Assembly (NCBI GenBank): GCA_028622995.1
Contig: JAJQJQ010000002.1
Location: 8,184,001 to 8,248,000, forward strand
Direction: 5' to 3'
From: Panagrolaimus kolymaensis
Taxonomy: Eukaryota > Nematoda > Chromadorea > Rhabditida > Panagrolaimidae
Length of the DNA stretch: 64,000 nt
In this document: in pieces, positions 23,365 through 33,956 of the stretch
How the letters are laid out: every line of letters starts with the position of its first letter
Numbering within the stretch: the first letter of the stretch is position 1
Position numbers and translations under genes: made by a program
Notes under the pieces: generated by a model
Told to the model about the DNA's origin: nothing
Seen by the model: only the letters and a program-made list of their open reading frames with translations
Database searches by the model: none

Positions 23365-24111
23365 TTAATGCTCAAATATGATTTCTTTATGAATATGCGA
23401 TTTTGATTTTTTGTAAGTTATTTTTATTCTCAAAAGCTAAACATTTTATATTCTTTCATCTTTTTAGATAGCTGCATGAAATTTATGGCAATATTATGGC
23501 TCAAATTTAACGTGAATCGAAATGGAGAAAACCTTAGTTATCAACACGTTAATTAGCATTAAATATTATTTTATTATTGTTTCTTTTTTTCATAGTTGAA
23601 TTATGTAATATGCCAATAAATAAATAGAACTTTTTTGTGAAATCGTGAAAGAACAAAAACAATAGTTTGAAATTACATACATAGAAAACAAATCCTTGCC
23701 ATATGTGAAAAATTAATAACTGAAAAAATAGCAAAGATATTCAGGAAAAACTGATATCGTAGTCACACATAAAAAAGAAATTTTTTAAGGTAATAATTTG
23801 TCTACGTAGTATTGAAAAAAGCCCATAAAAACTGTTTCACTTTCTTTTTTTACTTTGATTGCTTCAAGAAAGCCTTTATTCGTTGCTTTTCAATTTTTTT
23901 TCAAAGCCTTTTCCAAAAAAAATCTTTCCATGACCCAAAGGTGCTAAAATGCTTTTCGCGCCAACCAACTTTCATTTTTTTTGTTCATCTTTCAAAATCA
24001 AATAATTTTTTCATTCATCTTTCAAACTTTATCAATCTTGTTTGATTTTTTTTATCTGCTGCTCTTTTTTGGTTTATTTTGGTTAAAGAATTTGTTATTA
24101 TTTATTCAAAT
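23365..24111. other. Intergenic, upstream of the homeobox gene
   Basis: AT-rich. It holds the second copy of the upstream block (23790-23929). No gene is supported. Confidence 0.45.
23790..23929 (+). repeat. Upstream block, copy 2 of 2
   Basis: Second copy of the block at 20911-21050, sharing TAATAATTTGT-TACGTA, AACTGTTTCACTTTC and TTACTTTGATTGC with small indels. It lies ~180 bp before the homeobox start codon. Confidence 0.6.
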
Positions 24112-24899
24112 ATGGCTCAAACTGCAATGAACTTCTTTCAACAATACTCTCAAATGATGCTCATGAATTCGTTGGCTGCTGCTGGTGGAAAATATCCTAT
24201 TGATTTTAAACCTACAATGTTTGGCACTCCATCATCGCCTCTTCATCCAGTTTCTCCAAAACAAGAATCAGTAAGTTTATTTGTTTGATATTCATTTAAC
24301 TTTCAAATATCCATTTTTAGGAGCCTTCGATATCTCAAGAAGACCTCATGGCTTCAATTACTGCTTTGGTCAATATTTCGAACATCTTCGCTGCTTCTTC
24401 AACTATCAAAAATGAAGTGTTTTCTTCAACATCATCTTTGCCACCAAAAGCATCAACACCAACGAAACATCAATTGACGACTCCTTCTCCTCAAAGTGAA
24501 TACAAAGTTGCTGTCAACTCTGAATCCTCGAAACCTCTCCAAGATTGGATGATGGCCAACCTTCGACATCCTTATCCATCATCTCAAGAAGTCAGACAAC
24601 TTGCTCAACAAACGGGATTCACAAATAAGCAAATTCGAAATTGGTTTACCAACTCTCGTCGACGATATGAAATGAAGGCTGGAAATTCGCCTCTTCCATG
24701 GACAAAGAAAGATGCTCCTAAGATTGCTCTTGCTCAACGACGTTCTTCAACTCCACAATCTCAAATGACCGATGAAGTTTCTCCAATGAAGTCTCCAAAA
24801 ATTGAAATTGATGAAAATGTTGTTGATAATTGTTTTGAACTTCTTTCAATGAAATCACCGAAAGCTGAAATCGTCGACAATGAAGTTGATGGTCTTTGA
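24112..24899 (+). CDS. TALE-class homeodomain transcription factor
   Basis: Exons 24112-24270 and 24321-24899 give 245 residues. The homeodomain (about residues 130-180) keeps the atypical three-residue loop and KN-type core: LQDWMMANLRHPYPSSQEV, LAQQTGFTNKQIRNWFTNSR and RRRYEM. HPYP and WF-N-RRR are diagnostic of TALE proteins (Meis/Pbx/Iro groups), which bind DNA in the nucleus, often as cofactors of Hox proteins. The N-terminus is Ser/Pro-rich; the C-terminus has two SPMKSPK/SMKSPK-like repeats that could be proline-directed phosphosites. No MEIS or PBC domain is visible, so the subclass is unclear. It appears to be a fast-evolving, shortened TALE gene. The start is placed at the Met beginning MAQTAMNFF. 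Confidence 0.88.
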
Positions 24900-25148
24900 T
24901 ATGGCTTCCATTGATGTTAGCTTGTTTGTTTATTAGGTTTATTTTGTATTGTTGAAAGATGTTTGCCTGATTATTTGATATGTATTATTTTGTTTTGTGT
25001 GTACTTTTTTTATTTGCTATTGTTTTCATTTTCATTTTGTACACTTGTTTGTCTTTTACTTTTCAATAAATCTTTTTGTCTGATTTCACTTTTCATTTTC
25101 CTTTTTCCTCACTTTTGATCGAAAACACAGGCAAATTGTTGGGCATTA

Positions 25149-25368
25149 ATATAAACCGCTGAAATAATAAATTTTTTTGCCAAGTTCAAAATTTTTCAAA
25201 ACACCGTGTTTTTTTGTAAATTTTACAAAAAATGCACTGCTCTTTTTGTAAATGCCCCGCAAGTTTACAAAAAGAGCAGTGCATTTTTTGTTAAATTTAC
25301 AAAAAAACAGGGTGTTTTGAAAAATTTTGAACCGGGCAAAAAAATTTATTATTTCAGCGGTTTATATG
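25149..25368. mobile_element. 220-bp near-perfect palindromic MITE
   Basis: The left arm begins ATATAAACCGCTGAAATAATA and the right arm ends TATTATTTCAGCGGTTTATAT. The arms include TTCAAAATTTTTCAAAACACC / GGTGTTTTGAAAAATTTTGAA and GCACTGCTCTTTTTGTAAA / TTTACAAAAAGAGCAGTGC, meeting near 25258. The likely target is TA. Non-coding. Confidence 0.85.
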
Positions 25369-25768
25369 TTTACTCTTTGTGCGTTTACACTTGATTACAG
25401 GAATCAAAAGCATTGCAACTTCATAACATTCTCGCTGAGTTGTTAGATAACAAGATTTTTTAAGTAGAGGACGACAAAAATGAAACAATGCAGTTAAAAA
25501 ACATCGAAAGAAATTCAAGGATTGACTCATTAAATTCGAATCGATAATCACCAAATTTGTTTATATAAATTCTTCCAAATATTTTATCGTTATCCATAGT
25601 TCAGTAAATTTAGCGATTTGTATCACAAAGCAAATAAAAGTGTCAAAACGATGCCCATTTTTTTCAAGCAGTAAACAACAATAATTTCGCTGACCACCTT
25701 GTTTCTGCAGTCTTTATTTATACTATTTTTTGCAATCATTTTTTTTTGTTTAATCGTTTTCACCAAAA

Positions 25769-26584
25769 ATGGTTGATGCTGAGTTTATTCATCCAAATCC
25801 TGCAACTTTCAATTCAAATTCAGTTCAACGTCAATATTTTTCCCTTCCATTTGGGATTATTTCTTATATTAATGAAAATCCCAATTCTGCCAATGGACTT
25901 CAAAAGTTACAAAAAACTTGTAAATACTTTTTTAAACAAAATAAAATTATAATTATTCCCATCGAAGTTGTATATTATCAGGATTTATTTGTTAGTGGAT
26001 TTTATTACGAAAAAAAACTAAAATTTTATTTCAATAATTTTAAATATTGGTTGACAGATGCTTTACAAGCTGAGCATTATCAATTAGAAAATTTATTATA
26101 TATTTATCGTTGCAACCTTTTCGCTTTACATCTTTTCCATCAAAATTTAACTTTAAATGAAATGGATTTTCTTGTGAATGGCGGAAAAATAAATACGTTA
26201 TGGTTAGTATACGTAAATATTCGAAACGATGATGGTGATTTTGTTTCATGTGACTGTATACTTGAAAAAGTACCCAATATTTTGTGTTTACATTTCGACC
26301 CTGAAAGCGAAATCTTTACCTCCAAAACTTTTAAGAAAATGAATTCTTTAAAATTTAATTCGAAATTCGAGCGTTTCTGCTTTAATATTGGTAACTTCGC
26401 TGCAGATTTAGATTTGTCACTTTTATGTATTTTTATCAAAAACAATTCAGATAAACGTACCTACTTTGGATTTGGACTTTTTATGAATAATGCTGAATCT
26501 TATAAGCAAAATTTGCTATCTACTATCGATGAGATGTTCCAAGATTGGGATGAAGAAGAAAAACCCGAAATAGAAATTTATTAG
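25769..26584 (+). CDS. Lineage-specific protein with F-box-like N-terminus, copy 1
   Basis: A single-exon gene of 271 residues. It aligns along its whole length with the protein at 43719-44564: HPN at the start; LPFGIISYINENPNS; GLQKLQKTCKYFFKQNK; then WxLxEKVPNIL, EIFTSKTFKKMNSLKFNSKF and a shared DWDEEEKP end. The 35-residue N-terminal unit (hydrophobic, Pro, two helices, KxCKYFF) resembles an F-box, which would recruit targets to an SCF ubiquitin ligase; the rest looks like an F-box-associated domain. This is inference from pattern and the match is weak. The lack of introns and the dispersed copies suggest a retro-duplicated or expanded family. Confidence 0.65.
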   Translation: MVDAEFIHPNPATFNSNSVQRQYFSLPFGIISYINENPNSANGLQKLQKTCKYFFKQNKIIIIPIEVVYYQDLFVSGFYYEKKLKFYFNNFKYWLTDALQAEHYQLENLLYIYRCNLFALHLFHQNLTLNEMDFLVNGGKINTLWLVYVNIRNDDGDFVSCDCILEKVPNILCLHFDPESEIFTSKTFKKMNSLKFNSKFERFCFNIGNFAADLDLSLLCIFIKNNSDKRTYFGFGLFMNNAESYKQNLLSTIDEMFQDWDEEEKPEIEIY

Positions 26585-26815
26585 TATCTCAAACTTTTTT
26601 TTGGCTTTCTTAGCAGATATTTTGGAGAATTATGTTTTTTGCAAACCATTAATAAATAACGACTTAATGAATATGCATTGTTATAAATCTTTTACCTTTT
26701 TTACTATTTTACGAACTCGAAAATTTTTTTATGCAACTTTGTCAAATCATACGTTTTTTCCTTTTAATTAAATTTACACATTTAAAAAATCTGCAAAATG
26801 GAAAAATACCATGAC

Positions 26816-27089
26816 CAACGCTGGCGGTTTTCGGTTTTTCGGTTCGGTTTGATGAAAAATAGGTGGTTAAGAATCTAAGTTTTTTTATTAAAAAAACGTA
26901 AATTTTGTTAAAAAGGCTTAGAAACAAGTAAAAATACATAAAAAAGACAAAAATATGCCTTATTTTTTACTTTTATTCAAAAATGAACGTTAAAAAAATT
27001 CAAAAAAAAAAATTTTTAAACCGAACCGATAACCGAAAATTTCGACTGAAAAACCGAAAACCGATGATTTCGGTAAACCGCCAGCGCTG
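26816..27089. mobile_element. 274-bp hAT-like MITE with 8-bp target duplication
   Basis: The ends are CAACGCTGGCGG and CCGCCAGCGCTG, inverted with one mismatch. The target duplication ACCATGAC is perfect at 26808-26815 and 27090-27097. Inside both ends are runs of CGGTTTTCGGTTTTTCGG-type repeats in inverted orientation. It is non-coding. CA...TG ends with 8-bp duplications fit hAT. Confidence 0.88.
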
Positions 27090-27392
27090 ACCATGACCAT
27101 AGCTCAAGATGTAGCAAAAAATGAAAGCAAAAGGCCATTGAAAATACAAATAATAAAAAACTAATACTATCCTTGTCAAAGGTTGATTATTATTTCTAAC
27201 TCTATTGCTGGTTGAAGTTTCCATTCTTTCGCAAACTTTAATCGCAAACATCCTTATCCTAAGTTTTTCTTCTTCCTCTTTTCATCGTCAAACAAAAAAT
27301 TACAAGGTAAATCATATTTATTTTACAATGACGATAAAAGAATATGACACGAGATATCAAAAAGGAAAATATTAATACACGGTTAAAAAAGA

Positions 27393-28663
27393 TTACAAAG
27401 AATCGATACTATCTAATACAGCCGAAATTTCAATAGTGCGAATAAAGGGCTCACAAAAATGTTCACCGTTAACTTTATATCCACCACTACCATCTTCCAA
27501 AGCAGTTGCAGTTACCGTTCTTGATGGCTTAAATCTAACACATTTTTTACAAATGTAATATTCTTTGGGATTACAAAAGTAAAATTCATGCATTGAGTTT
27601 TTTCTTCGTTATCAAAGATGCGCAGTACAGGATTTTCTTTAGCATTCACTCCAGTTTCACAAAATGCAGCGCCAAATATTTGACTTATTGTATTATGACT
27701 TGTTTTAGATCGTTTAGTTTGAGCTGGCGAATTGTTTGATGGACTTGAAGATGAAGATGCTTGTCGTAATGTATCAGGAGAATCACCGGTAAAAGTAGAA
27801 GCATAGCTTGATGCTTGAAAAGGTTGGAAAGACGTCTTTCGAGTATTCGTTGATCTAAAAGAAAAAATGTATTGAAAATATCAAGCATAAATAACGTCAA
27901 AAGCAAGTATAAATAAACTCACGCTACAAGTGGAGCATAATTAGATGCGCGATAAAGTGGATTAAAGCTTGAAGCAGTTGAAAAGGTACCATGCATGTTT
28001 GAAAAACTTGGAACATTTGTTGAATACATAGATAAACTTGAAGATGAAGATGCTTGTCGTAATGTATCAGGAGAATCACCAGTAAAAGAAGAAGCATTAC
28101 TTGATGGTTGAATAGGCCGGAAAGACGTCTTTCGAGTATTCGTTGATCTAAAAGGAAAATTGTATTGAAAATATCAAGCATAAATAATGTCAAAAGCAAG
28201 AAAAAAATGAACTCACGCGACAGGTGGAGCATAATTAGATGCACGATACAGTGGATTAAAGCTTGAAGCAGTTGAGCTAGTACCATGCATGTTTGAAAAA
28301 CTTGGAACATTTGTTGAATACATTGCTAAACTTGAAGAGGAAGATGCTCGTCGTGATGTATCAGGAGAATGACCAGTAAAAGAAGAAGCATTACTTGATA
28401 GTTGAGGGCCCGGAACATCCCTAAAAGAAAAAAATGATAAGTAAAGAAGATCAATGGATTGCGCTCAAAGCACCTTATAAAAAGGATATGCATGGATATC
28501 GCCAAAAGTGAAATTATTACAGCTAAATCAAACTAACATAAAATGCGAGAAAAAAAACTTACAAATGTGAGAATTCTGATGTTGGTTCTTCTTTCACTTC
28601 ACTTTTAACTTGTTTTTCTTCTGATGATTGTTTAGTTGATGGCTCTTCTTTTTGCGATTCCAT
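27393..28663 (-). CDS. FLYWCH-like zinc-finger protein with duplicated Ser-rich exons (frame break near end)
   Basis: Exons in gene order: 28663-28563, 28420-28217, 28147-27923, 27854-27393. Exon 1 encodes an acidic Lys/Glu leader. Exons 2, 3 and the start of exon 4 are near-identical Ser-rich repeats (NASSFTG-SPDT, RASSSSSL, YSTNVPSFSNMHGT, SFNPLYRASNYAP), and the introns between them are also alike, so the exons were duplicated recently. The C-terminal part carries YYICKKCVRF, then GEHFCEP about 28 residues later, a Cys-Cys-His-Cys layout like FLYWCH or Mutator-type fingers. This part is in a different frame from exon 4, the shift falling at about 27590-27600 (near CAATGCATG), where the first frame would stop at about 27515. 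Either an indel, an unseen intron or early decay. Possibly a nuclear DNA-binding protein; function unknown. Confidence 0.6.
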
Positions 28664-28935
28664 TTGTTAGTTTTAAAAAGATACAAAATATTTAATTTGA
28701 AAGTGTTATTTTTGAAGTCAAGACAAAAACAAGATTCCTCCGATACAGAGATTCTTTGTTTTGGATGTATTGCCAAAAATGGAAGCGAAGGGAAATCTTT
28801 TATCGCTTTTTTTGAAATTTTTTGTATCATTCTGAAGGAATGAATATCTTTTTTTTTGTTGCATATTCAATTACAAGGTGTAAAAACATAAAGTTTTTAA
28901 CAAATAAATATTCTTGCAAGAACAAAATAACAATT

Positions 28936-29128
28936 ATGACAAAAATTAGTTATTCAAGCTTTTATTTTATCCATCACCTTTGTGGGTTATTGTTTGCTTC
29001 ATGCGTATTGCCAATTTTTTAATAGCAACGTTGATGTCATAAATATTTTTTAGTTAAGTGGAAGATTTTTATGGATTTAATTAACAATATTTATCATTTA
29101 TCTGCGAATCTATTAATTTTGATGTTTT
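28936..29128 (+). pseudogene. Fragment of an srg-like receptor exon
   Basis: About 190 bp almost identical to the part of receptor 3 at 14078-14270: CAAAAATTAGTTATTCAAGC, ATCACCTTTGTGGGTTAT, TAATAGCAACGTTGATGTC and ATTTATCATTTATCTG are shared. It carries a stop (TTTTAG for TTTTGG) and a one-base deletion. No start or splice context. It is a dead duplicated piece about 15 kb from its closest relative, inserted in an intergenic region. Confidence 0.85.
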
Positions 29129-29388
29129 AACATTTTGTAATTGGCTCATCTATGAATTCGACAAACTCTTCATCGCTTTATTTCATTAAGCCCTGTATGT
29201 TGAATAAGATAATGTATGTTTACAAACTGATGATTTTCAAAACCATAATGAATCAAAATACCAAAGTAATACTTTCTCATGTAAATAAACAACAAAAACC
29301 AATACAATAAATCGTTTATTCCCATTTACATACATAATTACAAGCTTATTAAAATACAATACAATCCAAAAATCCTATTAATCTCTTA

Positions 29389-30415
29389 TCATTTCTTGGG
29401 AAGCAAATGGGCATATATTGATTCAGCAACATCCATTAACATTGTATGAGCATGAGTGGCACCATCATTGAGATTGTAATAAACAGGTTTGCCATTGTCC
29501 AAGAATTGATCATAAGGTAGAGAATAAATGATTTTGTGACCAAACTAAAAACAAAGAAGGGTAAATGCAACAAATAATATACAATAGGAATAGGTTAGTT
29601 AACTTTTCACACATTTTGAAAGTACCAGTTGCAACAGCATATCCACCTTCATGAGTACATCCAATCTTGGCTAAACTTTGTCGAACGATATCACCAGCTA
29701 ATGTACAAAGACCATATCTAAAAATGAAATAAGGTGTGAGATATTCAGAATAAGGAGACAGCTTTACCGCATGTAGTTTGGATGAATTGCAGCAAGTTCA
29801 TGAAGACCAATCTTTTGACAATTTTTAGGCAGAAATTTTCCTGTTTGCCAAAAAAGTTCTTCCAAAAGTGTAGCAATTTGATTGATGTTGTGAGCTTTGA
29901 ATGGACAATTTCGAATTGCTGAAAAACAAATATGTGTTATAACAAATATCAAGATTCAAGAAAAGTGTAATCAATGGTCGAAAAAGTTGTATGGATTATT
30001 GAAAACAAAGAACATGTCATACAAGTAACACGAGTAGCATCAAAAACAAAAATAGTCTTACTTTCAGCATAATCAGGTTGAATAACAAATTTAGGATTAT
30101 CATCAAAAACTTCACCATGATACAAATCATTGAATTCTTCTAAACCATGATAATTGACAAAATATGCACCGATGAGTTTGTTTCCATCTTTCATGATAAT
30201 TGATTGGTTGCTTGAATTCCATTCAGAAATTTGAGGACCCAATAACGTGATGATGTCTTCTTCTTTTGCACCTAAAACATGAATCATTAAAGCTATAAAG
30301 TTATTAGAAAAATGAAAACTAACCGTTGTGATTTGAAATATTAGAGTACTTGCAAAAATGTTCAACCACAAAGTTTGTCATTAGTTCAATATCTCTTTCA
30401 TCCAATTTTTCAATC
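29389..30415 (-). pseudogene. GNAT-family N-acetyltransferase, probably decaying
   Basis: Exons in gene order: 30415-30324, 30271-30062, 29918-29768, 29717-29604, 29544-29389. The GNAT fold shows KLDERDIELMTNFVVEHF at the start, the acetyl-CoA-binding turn LAAIHPNYMRYGLCTLAGD, then KIGCTHEGGYAVATGTFK, and a final exon with GHKIIYSLPYDQFLDNGKP, as in nematode arylalkylamine-type acetyltransferases. Two problems are visible. The first piece needs an upstream exon, but that side holds only a 183-bp tandem repeat. The last exon is one base out of phase with the one before it (AA|GT donor, phase 2, against a phase-0 exon). It may be a pseudogene, or the last junction uses an unrecognised site. The ATG at 30381 is the only start within the block. 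Confidence 0.65.
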
Positions 30416-30512
30416 CTACAAAAGTCGATCACTATTTCTTTAGTGAAAGAAAAGCTTCTGATCGAGCTATGAGTCTTTGAAAAAAATAAATAACATTCAA
30501 AATTTGCATTTT

Positions 30513-31256
30513 CTAGTTTTGAATTAGGGCTTGAATTGGAGATATGGATTTTTTTATCCAAATAATTTTATTTAATATATTAAAATTATTCCAAACAGGA
30601 TTATTGATTCCGCCCACGGGAAGCAACTCAACTTTGATCAACTTTTTTAACATAAAAACACAAGCATCAAGCCTTGATGATGACATATGTGAATCTATTT
30701 TTGAATTAGGGCTTAAATTGGAGATATGGAATTTTTTATCCAAATAATTTTTATTTAATATATTAAAATTATTCCCAACAGGATTTTTGATTCCGGACAC
30801 GGGAAGCAACTCAACTTTGATCAACTTTTTTAACATAAAAACACAAGCATCAAGGCTTGATGATGACATATGTGAATCTAGTTTTGAATTAGGGCTTAAA
30901 TTGGAGATATGGATTTTTTTATCCAAATAATTTTTATTAAATATATTAAAATTATTCCCAACTGGATTTTTGATTCCGGCCACGGGAAGCAACTCAACTT
31001 TGATCAACTTTTTTAACATAAAAACACAAGCATCAAGGCTTGATGATGACATATGTGAATCTATTTTTGAATTAGGGAATGAATTGGAGATATGGAATTT
31101 TTTATCCAAATAATTTTTATTTAAAATATTAAAATTATTCTCAACTGGATTTTTGATTCCGGCCACTTGAAGCAACTCAACTTTGATCAACTTTTTTAAC
31201 ATAAAAACACAAGCATCAAGCCTTGATGATGACATATGTGAATCTATTTTTGAATG
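30513..31256. repeat. Tandem repeat, 183-bp unit, about four copies
   Basis: The anchor GATGACATATGTGAATCT recurs at exactly 183-bp spacing (about 30679, 30862, 31045, 31228). Units are over 90% alike. On the minus strand one frame stays open for 240 codons because 183 = 3 x 61; the unit reads LDACVFMLKKLIKVELL through KNYLDKK. The last unit has lost one T in a homopolymer, which shifts the frame. It lies directly upstream of the acetyltransferase. Whether it is translated is unknown. Confidence 0.85.
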
Positions 31257-31705
31257 TCCAATCTTATAACGAAAAAAATACTGTACACATGTTTGGCGCC
31301 AATATTTTTCAATGACTTTTTTTGGTTTTGGAATGTTTACTAATCAAACAAGTTTTCAAAGATTTTTTGAACATAAATAAATTCCGATATTTTTTTGTTG
31401 CGATTCTCGACATTTTATACACATCGAAACTAAGTGTTTTTGATAATAGCTGTTTGATTCTTCATATATTTATTGTTACTTTTACTTCGTTCTTTTATGA
31501 ACTCTTGTTTGATTTTTCGCGATAATTTATTTATTCCGCGTCGTTCAATCCGTGTCTTTATGATTATGAGCTGTATTTATTTTGTTACTTTTTCAGATTC
31601 TTCACTTTACTAAAATTTCTTCGTTGATTGTTCTTGATTGGTAAATAAAAGTAAGGGTTTTGTTGTTTTTTTTATTGGCATATTCTAACTTGTTCATTAT
31701 TTCAG

Positions 31706-31927
31706 ATGAATTCATCAAAGCTTCTCTTCATTGTTCTTCTCCTCATCCTATCCTTCAACGAAGTCAATTCTGGTCCATGGAGTTACGCCGCAGCTCAAGT
31801 AGCTTGTGCTGCTACTGCTGCTGGTATGTGTGGTGCTACTGGTGGTGCTGCTTGTCCAGCTGCTGTTGCTTACTATGCAGCATGCCAATCTTGGTGGTCT
31901 TGGACTCTATGGATCCCGTTTTATTAA
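31706..31927 (+). CDS. Small secreted Ala/Cys-rich peptide
   Basis: A 73-residue single-exon frame. The signal peptide is MNSSKLLFIVLLLILSFNEVNS. The mature ~50 residues are Ala/Gly-rich with four regularly spaced cysteines (VACAATAAGMCGATGGAACP and ...YAACQSWW) and an aromatic end. A TTTCAG acceptor lies directly before the ATG, indicating a trans-splice site or 5' UTR intron, which supports a real gene. A polyadenylation signal follows near 32055. It could be an extracellular matrix, antimicrobial or cuticle-associated peptide; I do not recognise the family. Confidence 0.7.
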   Translation: MNSSKLLFIVLLLILSFNEVNSGPWSYAAAQVACAATAAGMCGATGGAACPAAVAYYAACQSWWSWTLWIPFY

Positions 31928-32834
31928 AAGTGATCATGGTAATATGATTCAACAATGAAATATCTCAATGAATCTTTTTTTAATTTTAATACTTTTATTG
32001 TTTTTTTCATTGTTCACTTTTTTAACTTTTTGTTTTGTTTCGTTTTTTGTATATAATAAAGCTGTTCTCTTTTAATTTACTTGTGTCGTCTTTCATATTT
32101 TTTTCATTAAACTTTATTAAACGTAAAAGTCTGGTTAACATTGACTTTGTTAGCTGCATGTAACTCACAAGGGAATTTCAGAAATGAGCATACAATAATT
32201 GGATAGTCGCTTTTGTTTCTACCAGACTGCAGCTTTGTTCAGAACTCAGAAACATATTTATTTCGTGTATTCCATCGTCAATTATGGGTTTGTTATGAAA
32301 CCTAATCTCTTTCTTTTCCATGAAATTTGTAAACTTTTGCTTTCGATAACTTTTACATAATCAATAAAGGTGTTTGCTTCTTTTTTTCCTCTTGCTTTGA
32401 TGAAGCTTATCATCACTTTCATTTCTTAAAATATTTTTATTAGCTTGCTTTAACTATCTTTTTTTTTGAGAAATAAGGCAAAAGCAATTATTTTTACCTC
32501 TTCATCACTGCTAATTGGCTTTGGGTGTGGTGATTATTTTGTGTTAAAATAAAGATTTAATTGATTTTTATGAGAAACTTTTTTTTAAAGTTGCCAACGT
32601 TACTTTTTTTGTGGAAAACGTAGTAGTAGTTAAAGGATAATCACTTTCCTTTCATTTTTTCCATGAAGTTTATAAAACCTAATAACTGTAATATGATTTC
32701 GATCATATGTTTCCGTGACATGCGACAATAACAATAATGTTTTAATTTTCCTTTTTGTTTTGCTATATTTTTTCGAGTCTAAGCAAGCATATGATGTTCA
32801 ATATTTTTAGTCATTGCGAAAACCTCAAACAATC
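31928..32834. other. Intergenic, no gene seen
   Basis: AT-rich sequence between two genes for secreted proteins on the same strand. AATAAA-like signals appear near 32055 and 32365. No coding segment, RNA gene or repeat could be supported. Confidence 0.45.
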
Positions 32835-33857
32835 ATGACAAAAGCGAACACATTCATCCTTTGTTTACTTATTGGATCAGCTTTGGCTGATATCGATCCA
32901 CATATGTTTGTACCCGTTGCTGGATTCACATCAGCTTTTTATTCAAATGCCATTGATACTGGTGGACCAACTAATGGAAATAATTATGTTTGTGATACTC
33001 AACATCTTTATCAATCACAAGTAAACTTTTTTTAATGGGATTTAAAGCTTGAAAATGAAATTGCTTTTTAGGTTGTTTTTAGCACTGCCCTTGGAATTGA
33101 TTCAAATTTTTCATGGCAAAATTCAACTTTACTTTACACTGAAGTTGATAAATTCCTTTCAGCATCCATTGAAAATTATGTTAAAACTTGCCAGTAAGGA
33201 TTATTCGAAGTTTAATTTGCTTGTTAATGTAATTTGTTTTAAAGAGCTCGAACAATATTCTTCCAACAAATGGGTTCCACTTATGATGATTGCACCAATC
33301 CCTTATATTTAACAAGTTTACTCAGCCCAGCTGATAATATTTCTTTATCCTTTGCTTACAGCGCTCTTTGGAAACAACTTGATTTCATTTGCAATGCAGG
33401 ATTAGATAGTAAGTTTTCGAGAATTTTGTTTACAAAAAGGTGGAGCAAAAATTATAAAATTTTTTGCGTTTTTAGTTGGTCTCCAATCATTCAAAGATAT
33501 TATGAATGTTTATGGACAACCTGGAGCAGCTGCATGTTACCAAAATTTTGGAAATAGCATGGCCGGAGATCCAACTCAACGTTGCACGTAAGAAATACCT
33601 TTAATTTTTGTATTTTTTTTCTCGTCTAAACAGTTTTTGTTGTTATTAATTTTAGTTATCTTGGCACATACATGCTTTGCATTCAAGAAGTTTATATCTC
33701 ATACGCGGGCAATCGACCAGTGAGATTCTAAACCTTTTTTTTTCTCTAAAAAATAAACACTGATTTTCAGAATGGTTGGTGGATTTGTGAACGAGCTCGA
33801 GTTGGTTATGGTATTGGTTGCCCCAGTCTTCGTTGCAACGTCCTTACAACACCATAA
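32835..33857 (+). CDS. Secreted cysteine-rich protein (DUF19-like)
   Basis: Six exons, 32835-33020, 33072-33193, 33245-33408, 33476-33587, 33656-33719 and 33771-33857, join in phase to give 244 residues. A signal peptide (MTKANTFILCLLIGSALA) precedes a domain with spaced cysteines: YVCDTQ, VKTCQA, YDDCTN, FICNAG, AACYQNFG, RCTYLG, MLCIQ, WWICER, GCPSLRC. Even cysteine number and an all-exon-spread helical pattern resemble the nematode DUF19 (T20D4.11-like) secreted family, but this assignment is tentative. The acceptor before exon 3 (TTTTAAAG) is weak. Extracellular; role unknown. Confidence 0.75.
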
Positions 33858-33956
33858 ATAATTTAAACCTTTTAACTGACAATACTCATCAATATTTTTT
33901 TGTAAAACGTTTTATTTTTCCGATTTTTAAATATGTGAAAGAAACAATAAAGTTAA

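Noticed and set aside
30513..31256. CRISPR-like array
   Set aside because: Units are 183 bp and contiguous with no unique spacers, and the genome is eukaryotic; it is a tandem repeat.
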